From Strongyloides papillosus (lineage: Eukaryota; Nematoda; Chromadorea; Rhabditida; Strongyloididae): a DNA stretch of 64,000 nucleotides. Location: NCBI GenBank assembly GCA_005656395.1, contig SRSI01000007.1, forward strand, positions 372,001 to 436,000, given 5' to 3'. The position numbers and the translations under genes were made by a program. Below, piece by piece: positions 50,590-64,000 of this stretch (the stretch's first letter is position 1; every line of letters begins with the position of its first letter). Under the pieces are notes generated by a model. The model made no database searches. It was given only the letters and a program-made list of their open reading frames with translations, and was not told the DNA's origin.

Positions 50590-52681
50590 TTATGTACATC
50601 CAAAAAAATGTTTGGCATTGTCTTGTGGAAAACCATTTGCTATTCTTAATGGATGTTTATTTTGTAGGCGATAATATTCCTTACCAACAAAAATATAACT
50701 TAATCCATTGGATGATGAGAATGCTGCATCAATATTTAATGGAATTTTACAAGTGGCACAATTTTTAAATATACTTGATATTGGTTTCTTTATATTTGGA
50801 TGGCGTTGATTGGACTTAAATATCCAATAAGTATCATCTAAAGATAAAAAAATTTAAAATTATATTATGATAATTAGAAAATTACTCTTAAAAATGTATG
50901 GTAGTTCATTAAGATAAAAATGAAATACGGCATCAACACTATCACTCCCAAGATTTGGAATACCTCTTGAAATATTGTTTGGATAGTTTTTCCTTATTGC
51001 AAAATTTCTGTCAATAATCCAATATTTATTTTTTTGAAACATGTAAAAATCACCATTACTATCCATTGTTATACTATCTATCTTACCCGTTATTGAAGGC
51101 CAAAAATCAGAAATACGTTTCGTTTTCGATGGTATTATTCTTGAATTTTCTATATGAAACATCCAATTGTCTTTAAATACTAGAACTGTTTCATTTAACA
51201 ATTCTACTATTGCATCTATTGATGAATCTCTACATAAATTTGGAGGTCTCTTTTTCATGTTAGATGTGTTGATATTTAATATTGTTGGGTGATTGTTAAT
51301 CTCTTGTTTTACTTTTTTTTCTGATTGATAAGAATATTGAGTTTTTGGTAATTCATTATTGTTAGATATATCTGTTTTTCTACTTACCACAAGTGGTAAT
51401 CTGTTTGAATTATAGTTATTTTTACCAATATTATTAGATTTGAAATTTTTAGACGATAATTTAACATATTTACCATAGATATGAAAAATACCTTCAATAT
51501 CATCTCTTCCTAATTTTAAGTATCTTAAAGGACTAAGATGATAAAAAGGTCTCATTATACTATCAATACGATAAGAATGTTTTAACCCTAAGGAGTGTCC
51601 AATTTCATGGACAGCCGTTGAAAAAAGACTGATACCTTGACGTTGATGATTGACTGAGAAATACTCATCATCATCAAAATGAACTTCACCACCATATCTT
51701 GGAAAATATCCATGTCCCAATATACCACCAGGTCCATCAAAATCTTCATCATCACCATGTTTTCTCTTATAAAACCCTACCTTAATATCTGCTGGTTCAT
51801 TTTTAGAATACAAAAATGTTAAAGGTGTATCTTGTTGCCAAACACCAAAAGCTCTTGTCAAGGTTCTGAAAACAAGATGTCTTGGAAATTTAGATGAATG
51901 TTGTGTTATCGTCCAACTAATATTTACTTTGCCCCAATGAGATCCTATAAATATAATAAATAAATATATTTTTTGATGGAATAATGTAGATGAAGATTGA
52001 TAAAGTGTTATATTTTACCTTCAAAAACATATCTTCTTCCTCTTCCTTTTTTATAAATATCTTTATTTCCACATCTGCTTTTTCTTATCATCTTTATTGT
52101 ATCATTATCAAGATATCCTAAAAAAATTGTTAAATTTTTGTATTAAGATTAATTTAATTTAATGATTAAGTACTATTTTTTATTCCCTAAACAAACATAT
52201 CATTATACTGACACAATTTGAAGTGATTTATATATCAATATTCTTTTTTTACAAAAATACACTTACCGGTCCTATTTAATCCAACAAATTTTTGAAATTT
52301 AACAATTGCACGCCTAAGACGTCTTCTTTTGATATAATCTTTTTTGTCCTTTAATTTGCTACTCTTCAAATAACCATACCGATGGAAAAATTTCTAAAAA
52401 AACACAAAGAAAAAGTCATCATTTAATAGATGAAAATAACATACGATTGCCTCATCTTCTTCTATATTTAACCTTAAAAGATTACTTGTTATACTTTTTT
52501 TATCATTCAAAGATTCATCACTATCTAAAATAATACTTTCTCCATGTACTTTTTCCACTACATCACTCTCATTATCAATAATATTTTCTGTATTATATTC
52601 ATTACATAAAGCCAAGGAAATTATCATGTGTAAAAAATAAAATGTTAGTAGATTAATAAATAGTTTCTTTACAATTATCAT
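50590..52681 (-). CDS. Secreted matrix metalloproteinase with hemopexin-like C-terminus
   Basis: Five exons by splice signals: 52681-52445, 52393-52267, 52117-52019, 51944-50886 and 50837-50590; total 1770 nt, 589 residues. Exon 1 holds the signal peptide. Exons 2-3 hold the propeptide with cysteine switch SRCGNKD (usual PRCGxPD). Exon 4 has the catalytic domain: DIKVGFYKRKHGD, GILGHGYFPR, GEVHFDDDE, the zinc site HEIGHSLGLKH and the Met-turn SIMRPFY. A Ser/Asn-rich linker leads to hemopexin repeats (DAIVELLNETVLVFKDNWMF, FMYMFQKNKYWIID-like, YIFKNDTYWIFKS), closing with GCT. It degrades extracellular matrix or cuticle proteins, in development, moulting or host tissue entry; the specific substrate is not evident. 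Basic RRR clusters in the propeptide could be furin-cleaved. Confidence 0.93.
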
Positions 52682-55600
52682 AATAACTTTTACAATTGAA
52701 TTAAAAAAATTTATTTGGCAAAAGATAACTTGTAATATATCTTGATCTCCACATTCGCTTTAATAGTTTTTTTTCTCCTTTTATTTTGATTAGAAAAGCT
52801 TATACACACAATAAAGAAAGTTTTTCCTTTGTAATAAATTTGTTGATCTAACACAAAAATTAAATGATATTCATTATTGTTGAAAGTATAATTTATAAAG
52901 AAACAATAAACATTCAAATAAAGAAATTAAAGGTTAAAAAAAGAAAACAAAAATAATATTATGATTTGTGAAATTAAAATAATAGTAATGAAAGTGGACA
53001 AAATGCATGAGGCATAAGACCTTCTCCACTGAAACACGATGGGGATATCGAAGACACAATACTAGGAATGAATATATATATTATAAAATTTAAACATAAT
53101 TCAAACAAATAATAATTTTGTTTTGAAAGAAATATTATATTGAAATGATAACTAAAGTTTTATCAGATATATGCAAAGGAATAAGTATGATAATGGAGAA
53201 GATTTAATTTTGTAAAGAAATTTTTGCATTTTTCAAAATAAATTGCTAATAATCTTATAAATAAAAAACATATATCAATCATAGGAATAACTCACATATA
53301 AAATACAATTTTTTAGTTGTCAGTTTAAGAAGTAAAGAAAAAAAAAGTAATTTTTTATCTACATTACTAACTACTATTTTTTTTACTAATGATTTTATAT
53401 AAATTTATACTAATACTAAAAATAACAAATGAAGATTTTGTGTTAGTTATTTATTTGTTCTACATATAAAAAGTACACTCCTTAAAAAATAGTTTTTACT
53501 ACAAAAAATTTAAAAGTATAAAATAAACAGAATCATGGGAAGAAGTATATTTATAATAATTATTAGGAATGTAATATAATACATCAATTAATAGTGGGTA
53601 AATGTAAGAATTCTATTAAAATGAAAAATATTTATGGTGATGATAAGAAATTTCAATAACTTATAGACGATAAAGCTTAAGGTTGCAATAAAAATGATAC
53701 TTGACAAAGGTAAATTAATCACTTTTTCTCATTGCCTTCATAGTCTTAAGTATTTATTAAACATTTAAATAAATTACATTTATTAGATTATTTTCACCTC
53801 ATCAACTGAGGGTTTGTGAAAAATTGACAATGATATATGTATGGTGTTTATTTTTAAATTTTCAATTATCCTTAAATATATATAATTTTAGAATATTATA
53901 TTAGAAATGTACTGCTTCTCATTTATTTTATATTGTTATCACCTAAATTTAATATCTCCCACTGTAATAATATATATAGTTAATCATCATAACAAATATT
54001 TAAAATATTATCATTATATTTTAAAATTTATAGTGACCAAATATTGCAAAATAAAAATTTAATAAGGAAAAAAGATATGATAAGATAATATAATTAAGTA
54101 TATATAAAATTTATATACAAATTAGTATTCTTCATAAAAATTTTAATAAGAGATTAGGCATTACAATACTAAGAATTGTAATAATATCATTATAACTGTA
54201 TATATTTTCATACAATTAATTACTTATTTACATCTAATTATGAAGAGAAGTAGTAGAATGAGCAAATTTATCTGTATCATTAATATGTCACAAAAATATA
54301 ATTTTTTCCTAAATTTATAAGAACATTTTAAACATATTCTCTCCACCCAAAGATGATTCCCAGGACTTGGTAGATACATCAACATATACTTTTACACCAC
54401 CATATAAATAACAATTTTAAAATTTACAAAATAGATAAATGAAAGAAAATATTCTCCAAAAAATAGACACTTTAAAAATTTTTTAAATTACAAAAAGAAC
54501 GTTTATATGACATATATCTTCTATCATTATTGGAATATTTTAGCTAAAAGTTGATGAAAAGATGAATTATTACTCATTTGGGAATATATTGTTTTACAAA
54601 GAAAAAAAAATATTAAAAAGATAAGTATAAAAAAGAATATTTCAAAGGTATAGTCATTCTGGAAACAATATATAAAGAATCTTTCAAAAAGACTCATTTC
54701 TAAAACTTTTAAACAATTAAATTTTATGTTACAATTCTTTTTGAATAAAATTTTTTATTGGGGAGTGGAGGTTTGATTTTTGTTCGACAAAAGTAATGAC
54801 ATGGGAAAAAAGAAGAAGTAAAATTACAGAAAGATTTTTTTTATTTCTTGTAGAGTTGTTTGAAAGATAAAAGTTTATAAACGGTTTGGTATATGTATCA
54901 TCTTCATAGTATAGTTATATCAGTATTAAACTGTTAATCTATCAAATGATTACTCATTTAATTTGTAACTATTAAGTAATAAGAAATGTATAAAGATCAT
55001 AACTTGCAAAAAAAACTGCTGATTGGTACGTGTATTATAAATTAAGTACATAAAAGTGTATCATAGTTTTTCAAAACTGACATCAAGATTGTGAGAAAAA
55101 AATATTTGTTCATAAAGAAGGTGTATATATGGTATAAAAAGATATATTTTACGAGGAGTTAGAATTTATATGATTATTTTAAATGCTCTAATCACCAGCA
55201 TACTTGTAAATAAAACTCTTTCATCAATAATATAATTACTTTTCAAGCTACGAATTGCATCCATTTCAACAATATATATCTTATCGTTAATCTTGAGAAG
55301 TTATAAAAGATATAAGCATTTTAAAGAATAAAGATAAATTTAAGTAAAATCAAATAAAACACCTATGAAGATGTAATTTCTGCTAACCATTTTAAATAAA
55401 ATCGTCAGTAATATTTTGCATCTCCAATAAGATAAAAAATTTTTATCACCAAGAAGACGAGATATCAAATAATAATATCAACAAATAAAATGTGACGAAA
55501 TTCTAATAAAATTGTGTATATATTTAAAAAAAATAAAAATCAAACGTTTAAATACAATTTATATAATAAAATTTTAACTTAACGGGTTAAAAAATAATAC

Positions 55601-57616
55601 AAATTAAATAAAGGAGTAAATAGTTTCATATGATCCATTTCGAAGGTTAAAGTATATATTTAATTTGAGAAATTTTTTAAAATAATTAAAGATATAAACT
55701 TAATTTTCTCTTCACTTTATCAATCTGTATAGCAAATAATCTTAAACATTAAATCATTATAAAACCGCATTTACAAAAATATCCTATACTAAATTTAACA
55801 AAAATTACATAAAATTTTCATCAACCTGGTTATAATTTTAATAAAAATATCTATAAAAAATATTAAACATCTGTTTCTTATTTACCATTAATCATTTAAG
55901 ATAATCTTTATCTTAAAAAAAACTTAATTATACTTGATAAAAGAGAAAAAACAAAAATGAAGTGTATTTTTTAATAATGAAAATATCAATTAAAAATTAT
56001 TTTTCTTATCTTTAACTTTGTTATAAACATGGAGTATTCTATTAATGAGATAATTATTTCAAATTATTTGTTCGTTTTTTCGGAAATTTTTAAAGAATAA
56101 AATTATTGGAGAAGATAATTTGATATAATATCATTATTTTCATGTAGGTCTTATCAGTATCTTTAGTAGTGTGTATCAGTGAAATAACAAGAATGTGATT
56201 TTTTATATTTTATAATTTATTAAACGTTTTTTGACATATGATTAAATTTTTTTCCTCTCAAATTTATTGAAGCTAAAATCATAAAAAAAATGTCTTTTTA
56301 ATTTCTTAATAAACATTCTTTTATTGAAAGGAAGTAAATACATTATCTTATTAACAATCTTTTATTTAAATTTATTTTTTTTATTATAAGAAATAGTGTA
56401 TTAGTTTTATTTATAGATTAGTGTTATATTTATAAGAGATTTTTTTTGACATAATCGTATTTATACATCAATTGACAATTTATAATTATTAAGAACATCA
56501 AGAAAAGAAGTTGAATCATCTTGAATATTTAGTTAACAAATATCGTTTCAAATAATAGGGTTAATTTTACTGTTTAATGAATTAGCATCTGTCTAAGAAA
56601 TGTTGATTGATTACAATGAAATTGTCAAGTTCTTGTTTTTAATGGATATTATTAAGTATGCTGTTATTTTGTTTTCCCTTGAACACACATTTAACATAAA
56701 TAATAAATTATACTTTTTACATATCATTTATTATATATTTTTAATCTTTGTTACACTTTTTTATCAAATCTCTGCACAATTGCTGTTTTTGAGCTATTAT
56801 TTTCGGGTAATTTTTTTAAATGAAATTATTTCCTTTGTCAAAGGTTCCATAAATAATAAAATACAATATAAATTTACATGAATATCAATTTTAATGATAA
56901 AATAATCTGATATTTATGTATCATGAAAAGTTTTGTTACCCTCCATTTCATAAGATTTATCGTTCAACTCTATCATTAGTTGGTAAATTAATAAATCATA
57001 AAAGACATAAAATGATAAGATTTATTATTCCAATTACGGTATATGATTAGAAAACTTAGAATACTAATTCCATTCAAACGTAGTGGAATTTCTACCACAA
57101 TTTGTTCACATTCAAACTATTTTTTAAACTCCTTTATCACATAAATCATTGCAAACTTTTTTTTATTAACCATAAAATATTACAATAGATAAGAAATGTA
57201 AAGTTTTCAAATTTAAAACTAATTTATTAAAATTGAAGAAAAGAAACATAATGTTGTAAAAAAATAAAATATATTGTCCTTTCACATTAAGAATGCATAA
57301 CTTATATATATTTTATTAGTGTACAGAAGCTCATATATTATTTATAACATGATTCTAATAATAAATTTATTTGTATATAAAGATTTTCTTTCAAACTGAA
57401 ATTAAAATAAACAAAAAAATAGTAATAACTGTTCTGATTACGTACTTTAATAATCAATTAAAAAAATTAATTTTCATCATCATTTTATAATGTAAATAAT
57501 TGGATTCTTTTGGGGTTGAACTTATTTACAATAAATTGAATGTTCAAAGACAATATGTTAGTTTTTGGTTATTAACACTCGGGATGACTTAAACGTGGAG
57601 GTAATGCTTTTTCCTT
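52682..57616. other. 4.9-kb AT-rich intergenic region
   Basis: No supported gene. A 68-codon frame at 52711-52917 (-) and a hydrophobic 93-codon frame at 56600-56881 (+) lack motifs. A less AT-rich patch at 52990-53060 and another at 54345-54400 might be regulatory. Probably contains the metalloproteinase promoter and the arrestin-gene 3' flank. Confidence 0.5.
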
Positions 57617-59731
57617 TTAGCTTTCCTGTTCAACTGCCGTTGACACATCAATTTTACCATTCTTATTTGGTTTCATTGCTGTTGATACCATATGTGTTGT
57701 GGATAAAATCTTTTCATGTACCACAATTGATCTGTTTCCATCTTCGTCTATCTCCTCGTATGTCTCCACTATTTTATGGTCATTCCCATTGTGTGTTCCA
57801 TCTTCATTTTCTTTTATCATATCTTCAAAGATTTCTTTAGCTTCCTCTGCTGTAACCTGACCTCCTGCTGATGTTGTTGTGATAACTTTCTCGACTGTTG
57901 TAATAACTGTATTACCATCCTCATCAACTTCTTTTGTTGTTTCAACTGTCTTCTCAACATGTACATCTTTATTTCTATTTCCCTCATCATCAGATTCTTC
58001 TACATTATTTGGTGTGGCTTCATTTTTCTCAATAACAACATTCAATATTGATGAATCATTATCTGAACCAATTTTATCATCATCTTCTGGTTCCTCAACC
58101 ACAGGATTTGCCTCAACTACTTCATTAGGAATATTTTCATTATAATCAATTTCAATTTTTGGTGATTCTTGTTCAATTATAAAATGAGTCTCTTTTTTCT
58201 CTTCAATTGGTGAATTATCATTTACTGTAACGACTGTCTCAGTTTTAACAACTATATCACCATTATTATCCAATTCAGTTACTTCAGTTGTTGTTTTAAT
58301 AATTTCTTTTACAACATTACCATTTTCTTTCTTTTCAATAATCTTTTGTGTTGTTGTTACTTCTCTACCAGTCTCAACTTCATCACTTTCTTTGCTTATT
58401 TCACTTTTACTAGCAACTTCTTCCGGTATCCCTTCTAAATGTTCCCTTCTTATTATGTTATCTGGGACTTCTAATATAAGATGTGTTGGTGTTTCTGTTG
58501 TGGCGAAATTCTCAACTTCCTGTTTAATAACCTCATCAGCATTTATCAAGACTGGATAAATTGGGGTATAGGTGAATGGACCTCCAATTATGGTTTTGTC
58601 ATTCTCATCACTATCTGAGAACTCTTGTGGTCCTAAAGGAAATTCTTTATACTCAATATTTATACCTTTAGTTGGTAATGGAAGAATAATAATTGGTAAT
58701 TCAAGAAGAATTTTATCTCCAAATGTCACTTGAATACAATACTCAATTTTAATAAAAGGAGTCTTCCTAAATTTCAGTGTTGCAATAGAAGGTGATGAAT
58801 CCATTAGAGAAGATGCCTTATTTTGAGGTAAACTATAATTTTTATCATTACCAATATTATCATCTTCACCATCCCAAAATGTTGTTGGTATTACTGGTGG
58901 TATTGTCATATACTCAACGTCATCCTTGGCAATATTTTTTTTCTTCTTAATTGCATCATTTTTTTCGAGTTTTCTTAGAACTAATGTTCTATACATGACT
59001 GTTTTTGTTCCATTTACATCACCATCTACGAGTGTTGCCTTATCAACAAGTCTTACGTCAACTTTCTCAACAAAATTCTTTGAACTTTTATTTTGTACTT
59101 TAAAAGTTCCAAATACTTTCTCACCTGGAAAGTATACATTTTTAGGTAATGTAACCTCTGCCTGCAATTTCCCACGGCAACAACAACCACCATAAAGGCA
59201 AGTTTCATTTGCTCCAACTGTATTAACTTTCGATGGAATAACTAATTCATTATTATTATCTGGTGGGCACACAACAGTAAAACCTTTCTTGGCAGTATAT
59301 TGGACTGAAAGCGCATCATCTGTTTGGAAAGTAATTCTAGCATAATATCTAACAAAAGCATTTGGAGATTCATATGATGTAGGGCAGCCTTTTGGTAGTG
59401 GGCATTCAAAAGGAAGGCTATATGTATAATTTGGTTTCCATAAAAAATGCCCTGGTTCAGGGTGACCTGGTGGCCTTTCGAGGAGAATGAAATCTTTATC
59501 AAAGAATACTTTTTCTACTTCACCACTCTTAGCTGAGGCATCATCTTTCCAGGCAGCTCTTCCTTTAAATTGAATTTTGATTGCTTTTATTGTTACTTGT
59601 TCATTTAGATTAACTTTTACTGTTCCTGTAATACGTTCACCACCATGAAATAATGGTTCAGAACCAGCATCAAAGGAGATCTCAAAAAGATTGAATATTG
59701 CAGAGTTTGGTTTAGTTGTTTGATCTTCCAT
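57617..59731 (-). CDS. Arrestin-domain protein (ARRDC/alpha-arrestin) with a repetitive C-terminus
   Basis: 704 residues, one exon. The N-terminal arrestin fold opens with FEISFDAGSEPLFHGGERIT and VTIKAIKIQFKGRAAWKDD; SLPFECPLPKGCPTSYE and a YYARITFQTD block follow. The arrestin C domain includes LQAEVTLPKNVYFPGEKVFG and FRKTPFIKIEYCIQVTFGDK, ending near residue 370. Alpha-arrestins are adaptors for endocytic sorting and ubiquitination of membrane proteins. The remaining 330 residues are Glu/Thr/Val-rich with four degenerate units of about 26 residues of type TTxxxxExDExGNxVVxxxExxxTT. No PPxY motif is seen, so direct WW-domain E3 recruitment is not evident. The long flanks on both sides are gene-free. 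Confidence 0.92.
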   Translation of the reverse strand: MEDQTTKPNSAIFNLFEISFDAGSEPLFHGGERITGTVKVNLNEQVTIKAIKIQFKGRAAWKDDASAKSGEVEKVFFDKDFILLERPPGHPEPGHFLWKPNYTYSLPFECPLPKGCPTSYESPNAFVRYYARITFQTDDALSVQYTAKKGFTVVCPPDNNNELVIPSKVNTVGANETCLYGGCCCRGKLQAEVTLPKNVYFPGEKVFGTFKVQNKSSKNFVEKVDVRLVDKATLVDGDVNGTKTVMYRTLVLRKLEKNDAIKKKKNIAKDDVEYMTIPPVIPTTFWDGEDDNIGNDKNYSLPQNKASSLMDSSPSIATLKFRKTPFIKIEYCIQVTFGDKILLELPIIILPLPTKGINIEYKEFPLGPQEFSDSDENDKTIIGGPFTYTPIYPVLINADEVIKQEVENFATTETPTHLILEVPDNIIRREHLEGIPEEVASKSEISKESDEVETGREVTTTQKIIEKKENGNVVKEIIKTTTEVTELDNNGDIVVKTETVVTVNDNSPIEEKKETHFIIEQESPKIEIDYNENIPNEVVEANPVVEEPEDDDKIGSDNDSSILNVVIEKNEATPNNVEESDDEGNRNKDVHVEKTVETTKEVDEDGNTVITTVEKVITTTSAGGQVTAEEAKEIFEDMIKENEDGTHNGNDHKIVETYEEIDEDGNRSIVVHEKILSTTHMVSTAMKPNKNGKIDVSTAVEQES

Positions 59732-62700
59732 TATTAAGATTTATTTTCTTTAGTAAAAATATATAATAAATAAATTTTATTAGTGATAATATGTGGGTTA
59801 TATATTTTTATGGTATACCTAAAAAATTAGAGTAATAAAAAAAAGTTATAATAAAAATATATTAAAAGTGAAATTAAAAGACAGTATGGATATAGCATGA
59901 TATGGAATTTAATAAAAAAAAAGATTAGAATGAGAAATGAAAATTGAATTTCCTTTTAATTAACAAATGCCCTTTATGGAGGTCCCAGAGGACATTTCAA
60001 TGTACGAAAAAGAAAACAATTATTATCATTAACTTATTTTCTCTACAACTATCATTCAAAAACTAACGACATTTTTATATTTAATATGTCATAATATATA
60101 CATGATATATATAGACATGCCATGTTCATTAATCTCTTTCTTTTCATAGCTGTTATGAAGGTTAAAAAGAAAGAATCATATTTTACAAAATGAAAATTAA
60201 ATAAAGACAAATGCAGTGAAAAGAAAAAGAGAGAGCGAAAGTTAAAAAAATATATATATTTTTGGTATTGATAAAGAAAAGATAAAAAATGTACGCTACA
60301 AAATATTATTAAAACAAAAAACACTTATTTTTCTAGTGTTACACTTTTGATAAGTACTTTTATATTTTCACACAATTTACCACGTTTTTTTTTAGACTTT
60401 ATCCATAAAAATAGAAACTGTGATATTTAAAGTTTTAAATTATAATTAATATATATTAATAAAATTATATTTAAATGGAATCGAAAATTGATTACAATAT
60501 AAGGAACAGTCAAATTTGATTTTATTTAAAGTCTAGAGATATATAAGTTGACAAAATAATACCAAGAAGATTGATAAATGGGTTCCTACGCCATCAGGAA
60601 CATCAATCAACTATTAGAGAATGGCAAATATTAGAAAATGGGGTAGGGGGGCATAATGAAAAGAAGGCACTGATTTGTGGTCCGAAAAGATATTATCTTA
60701 ATCTTTTTTCAAATAACATATTGTGAGATTCAAAACTTATGTAAATACAATTCTTAATTGCATGCGAAAATTTTTTGTTTAATATAAATGTATATAAATG
60801 CTTATATATTTATAAATTCTAGTAATATAAATGAATATATTAAATAAAATTAGTACATTGGAAATCAAATATTAAAAATAGTTGGAATAGAAGAGAAACC
60901 TCCACCACTATTATATTAATTTATATTTAATGTAAAAGAAATTGCAGATAGTATAAACATTGGAAAAAAAGATCTGTTTGAAAAATGATAACTTTAATAG
61001 ACATCTGGTAACTATAAAAAGTTAATCCTAATCCATCTAACATACCACACCTTGTTTATTTGTTTTGTTTTTTAAAAAACATGTAGATATATGGGTTGGT
61101 AATGTAAATAGTAACATTTCTATTATGTTATATCATTAAATTTAATGTCAAAAAAACATTTTATAATCGCAGAAAACAAAATATTTATATATTAATTAAC
61201 ATGTTAAAATAATATGTCAAATCTTAAACTCTGATAAATAGATAGCACATTTCAATTAATAGTCCTCTCCTCTATACACTTAATATTAAATGCTGTTTAT
61301 GACTACAGCAAGGATAACTTTTATAAAGTAAATCTTCCTTTGAATAAAGCTAATACATATCAGTAACTGATAATAATGAAAGACAATCCAAAAAGTGACA
61401 TATCACTTATAACAATATATAGCTTAAAAACGAACAATCATTTTGGTATTCCCCTCAAACTAGAAACATACACAAAAAATGGCACAAATTTTAAAAATAA
61501 AAGAGAAAACATTTTTAATCCAAGTGTCCTTCTAACTCCTAATAAAAATCTCAATTTATTTTTTTTTATGTTGATAAAAAGAAAAAAGTATATATAAATA
61601 AGTGTAGTTTCTTCCTTTGACATTGTGACATTTTCTTTTTTATTTTCGGAAACTTTAAAAATAAAAGAATGACCATTTTTGGGTATCTCAAAAAAAATAT
61701 ATATATATAAACACATATTTTTTTAGTGCATCTTTAAATAGTTCTTTATTTAAACTATCAAATAAAAAGCTAGTTAAATAGAAATGATATTACATATGTA
61801 TATAATATATAAACAAAAACTGTTTCCATTACACTCTATATCACTTTTATTGAGAAAGAAAAAGTTTTATAATGATAGGAGGAATAAAAATTCATAAAAA
61901 ATAGTCTTATCTTTTGTTATTTAAAAAATTATTAATTTATATTGCATGTCACAATCTATAAATATCAATATTTTTTTTAAATAAATTAACTCATTCTATA
62001 TTATAATATATATCTACACCTGTAAAAATGTTTCATGAAAAGGTAAATATTATTAATGTAGATTATAGATATAATATAATTGAGTAAAGTACTATTAGTA
62101 TCTACCAAATTATGGTATAAAATTTTTATGTTTTAATTTAGAATTAATGTATTACTATTTTAGTTGAAAAAAAGGGTACATTAATTTGAAAATGTGTTAT
62201 CAATAAAACAATTGTGGGACGTCATAAAAATTATATGCTATCAATAATATACATAAAATTGATAGAATGTATATATTTTTTTAACTTGAAATAATTTTAA
62301 TTCCTGTTTTATTAAAAATGTGTAATAATGAATAAATGTATAAATAAATTTTATATATGGAGATATAAATTTTATATATTAAATATGTAGGAAAATTAAA
62401 AAAGTTTCAAAAAATGTATAAAGTTTCTCAATTTTGACGTATGAGAAAGATAATTTAAAGATGATATAATGGAAGAAAATAGTTTAGTTTGGTTTATGAT
62501 TACAAATTTTGATTTATCAAACGGAGGAGTAGGAGAGAGATAATTGTAAATTGTTACAATAAAGTTTAATCATCTTATGCAATTTAAGTAATAGACATAT
62601 ATATGCATGAAATCAAGAAATAAACGATGTGATAGGAAAGATAAAATGGATATTATATATATTAAAGTATAGAAAGTATTTAATATAATAATTTAGTTAA

Positions 62701-64000
62701 TAGCATATTTAGTTTATATAAATAACTGTTATAATAATAATAATCATCTTTTATGATTATTTTCTTTAATATGGTGATATAATTATTTATAATTTAGTAG
62801 ATAGCTAATTATATTCCTTGTTTAGGTTTGTTTACTAAAACAGATGTAAATGATTAGTAATAGATTAAGGGTTATTGGCATATATAGTTTTCCATAGAGC
62901 AATACATAATTTTAATGTTATAGAGAAGTGTATTGTTTGAGATCAGAGCATAATGCTAAATATTTATTATAAATAGTGAATATATATATACAGATTATTA
63001 AGAATAATGAATAAAATAGTAAGATATAAATAGCAATATTTTTAATAATTAATAGATTAATAATTATATCAAGTGCAAAAGTTGTTATATTATTGTGATA
63101 AATAGATTGTAGTTATATATGCCTAACATTAGATGAGACATCATCTACATTTTTATTAAAATGTTGTAACCTCCACATTTATTAATATGTAAAGGGATAA
63201 CCTCAAACTATTATCTTTAAACATATCTCGCTTTCTCTATCTATTCCCCCGGTTTTGGTCACCTATCTACCGCCTTTCACTAATAATTTATAATAAGCAA
63301 GCAATTAAAAGAACTAGAAAAAAAAGAGGTTTAGTTGACCTATTGTATATATATTAAATATCAACTTCCTATTAATATGAAGGATACAGGAAGGATGATC
63401 TATAGAAGTCTTTTGACTCACACTTTTAAAGTTAATCAAAATAATAGAGTACACTAAATTTATTAAAATGTTTTAATTTTCTCGGATGAAGTGATGATTA
63501 TTTTATACTATATTTTCATTAATCATCCCTACATTCTTAATGACTCATCCATTAGATGACACACGTTTAAAGTTATTAATATTTTCTACTGAGTTTGAAG
63601 GGGAAAAAACTTTCTACAAATATATGTTTATATGCATATAATTTTCGAAATAATAAACATTTTCCTATTTTTTATAGCATAATAATACTTTATTACAATA
63701 CATTTAAAATGTATTTGGTGTCAAACTTTATTGGAGTCTACAAAAAAAATAGGAAAATTACTCAAAGACATTAAACATTTTCAAAACAAAAATTGAAAGT
63801 ATTCGAAATAATTTTTTTTCTTGAAAATATTTTTTATTGTAAAAATATAAATTAAATTAAAAATATGGAAGTCAAAACAAGTTTATAATTGTAAAATAAG
63901 CTCATGAAAACGACAAAAAGTTTTGATATTTAAAAAAATAAACGACAAAATAATATTAAAATGGGAAAAAATTAAAAACCCCCATAAGATAATAATAATA
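59732..64000. other. 4.3-kb AT-rich region to the window end
   Basis: No gene supported on either strand. Short frames at 60052-60324 and 61376-61716 look random. Patches with higher GC at 59960-59995, 60575-60670 and 63235-63285 may be regulatory DNA of the arrestin gene or of a gene beyond the edge. Confidence 0.5.

Noticed and set aside
56600..56881. Hydrophobic 93-codon ORF, considered as a chemoreceptor exon
   Set aside because: No family motif, no splice sites leading to other membrane segments nearby.
1..64000. CRISPR arrays, bacterial operons, tRNA and rRNA genes
   Set aside because: No spaced direct-repeat arrays or bacterial features; no tRNA B-box/cloverleaf or rRNA segment was recognised by eye.

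Overview
The window is about 75-80% A+T nuclear DNA from a nematode, most likely Strongyloides or a close relative (clade IV). Supporting points: introns are few and tiny (38-48 nt, GT...TTTNAG); several starts have a 3' splice acceptor a few bases upstream, as expected for spliced-leader trans-splicing; secreted gene families typical of these parasites (TIL inhibitor, ShK, extracellular Cu/Zn SOD) lie next to a nematode-type serpentine chemoreceptor gene. Species cannot be fixed by eye.

Left part (1-17 kb) is gene-poor: a broken mariner at the left edge, a serpentine receptor gene, an ShK-domain secreted protein, a multi-domain TIL protease-inhibitor gene interrupted by one in-frame TAG, a small two-exon secreted protein, and dispersed copies of short inverted-repeat DNA transposons in otherwise featureless AT-rich DNA.

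Middle (17-36 kb) is a transposon cluster. A young Ty3/gypsy-type LTR retrotransposon (17178-25947, minus strand) has 288-bp LTRs differing at one base and open gag, pro and pol frames linked by two -1 shifts; one shift carries a canonical GGGAAAA slippery heptamer. It also appears to carry two extra genes between pol and the 3' LTR: a sense ORF with its own TATA box and an antisense two-exon gene for a 71-residue membrane protein with its own poly(A) signal. Its 3' LTR was later split by a 1.1-kb TA-flanked DNA element, which itself contains a 101-bp foldback. To the right lie a secreted Cu/Zn SOD gene, a decayed retroelement integrase, a second mariner, a 1.65-kb element with about 570-bp inverted arms, a second copy of a 0.7-kb inverted-repeat family, and a pogo/Tigger-like MITE.

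Right part (36-60 kb) is a dense block of conserved housekeeping genes: cytochrome b5 and an SDR of 17beta-HSD8 type (+), PIN4 and KIN17 (-), mitoguardin and SURF6 (+), HEATR1/UTP10 (-), inositol-pentakisphosphate 2-kinase (+), a five-exon matrix metalloproteinase (-) and an arrestin-domain protein (-). SURF6 and HEATR1 both serve ribosome biogenesis. Same-strand pairs with short gaps and acceptor sites at the downstream ATG (MIGA-SURF6, KIN17-PIN4, cytochrome b5-SDR) look like candidate two-gene operons. The final 4.3 kb and the 4.9 kb between the metalloproteinase and arrestin genes show no genes.
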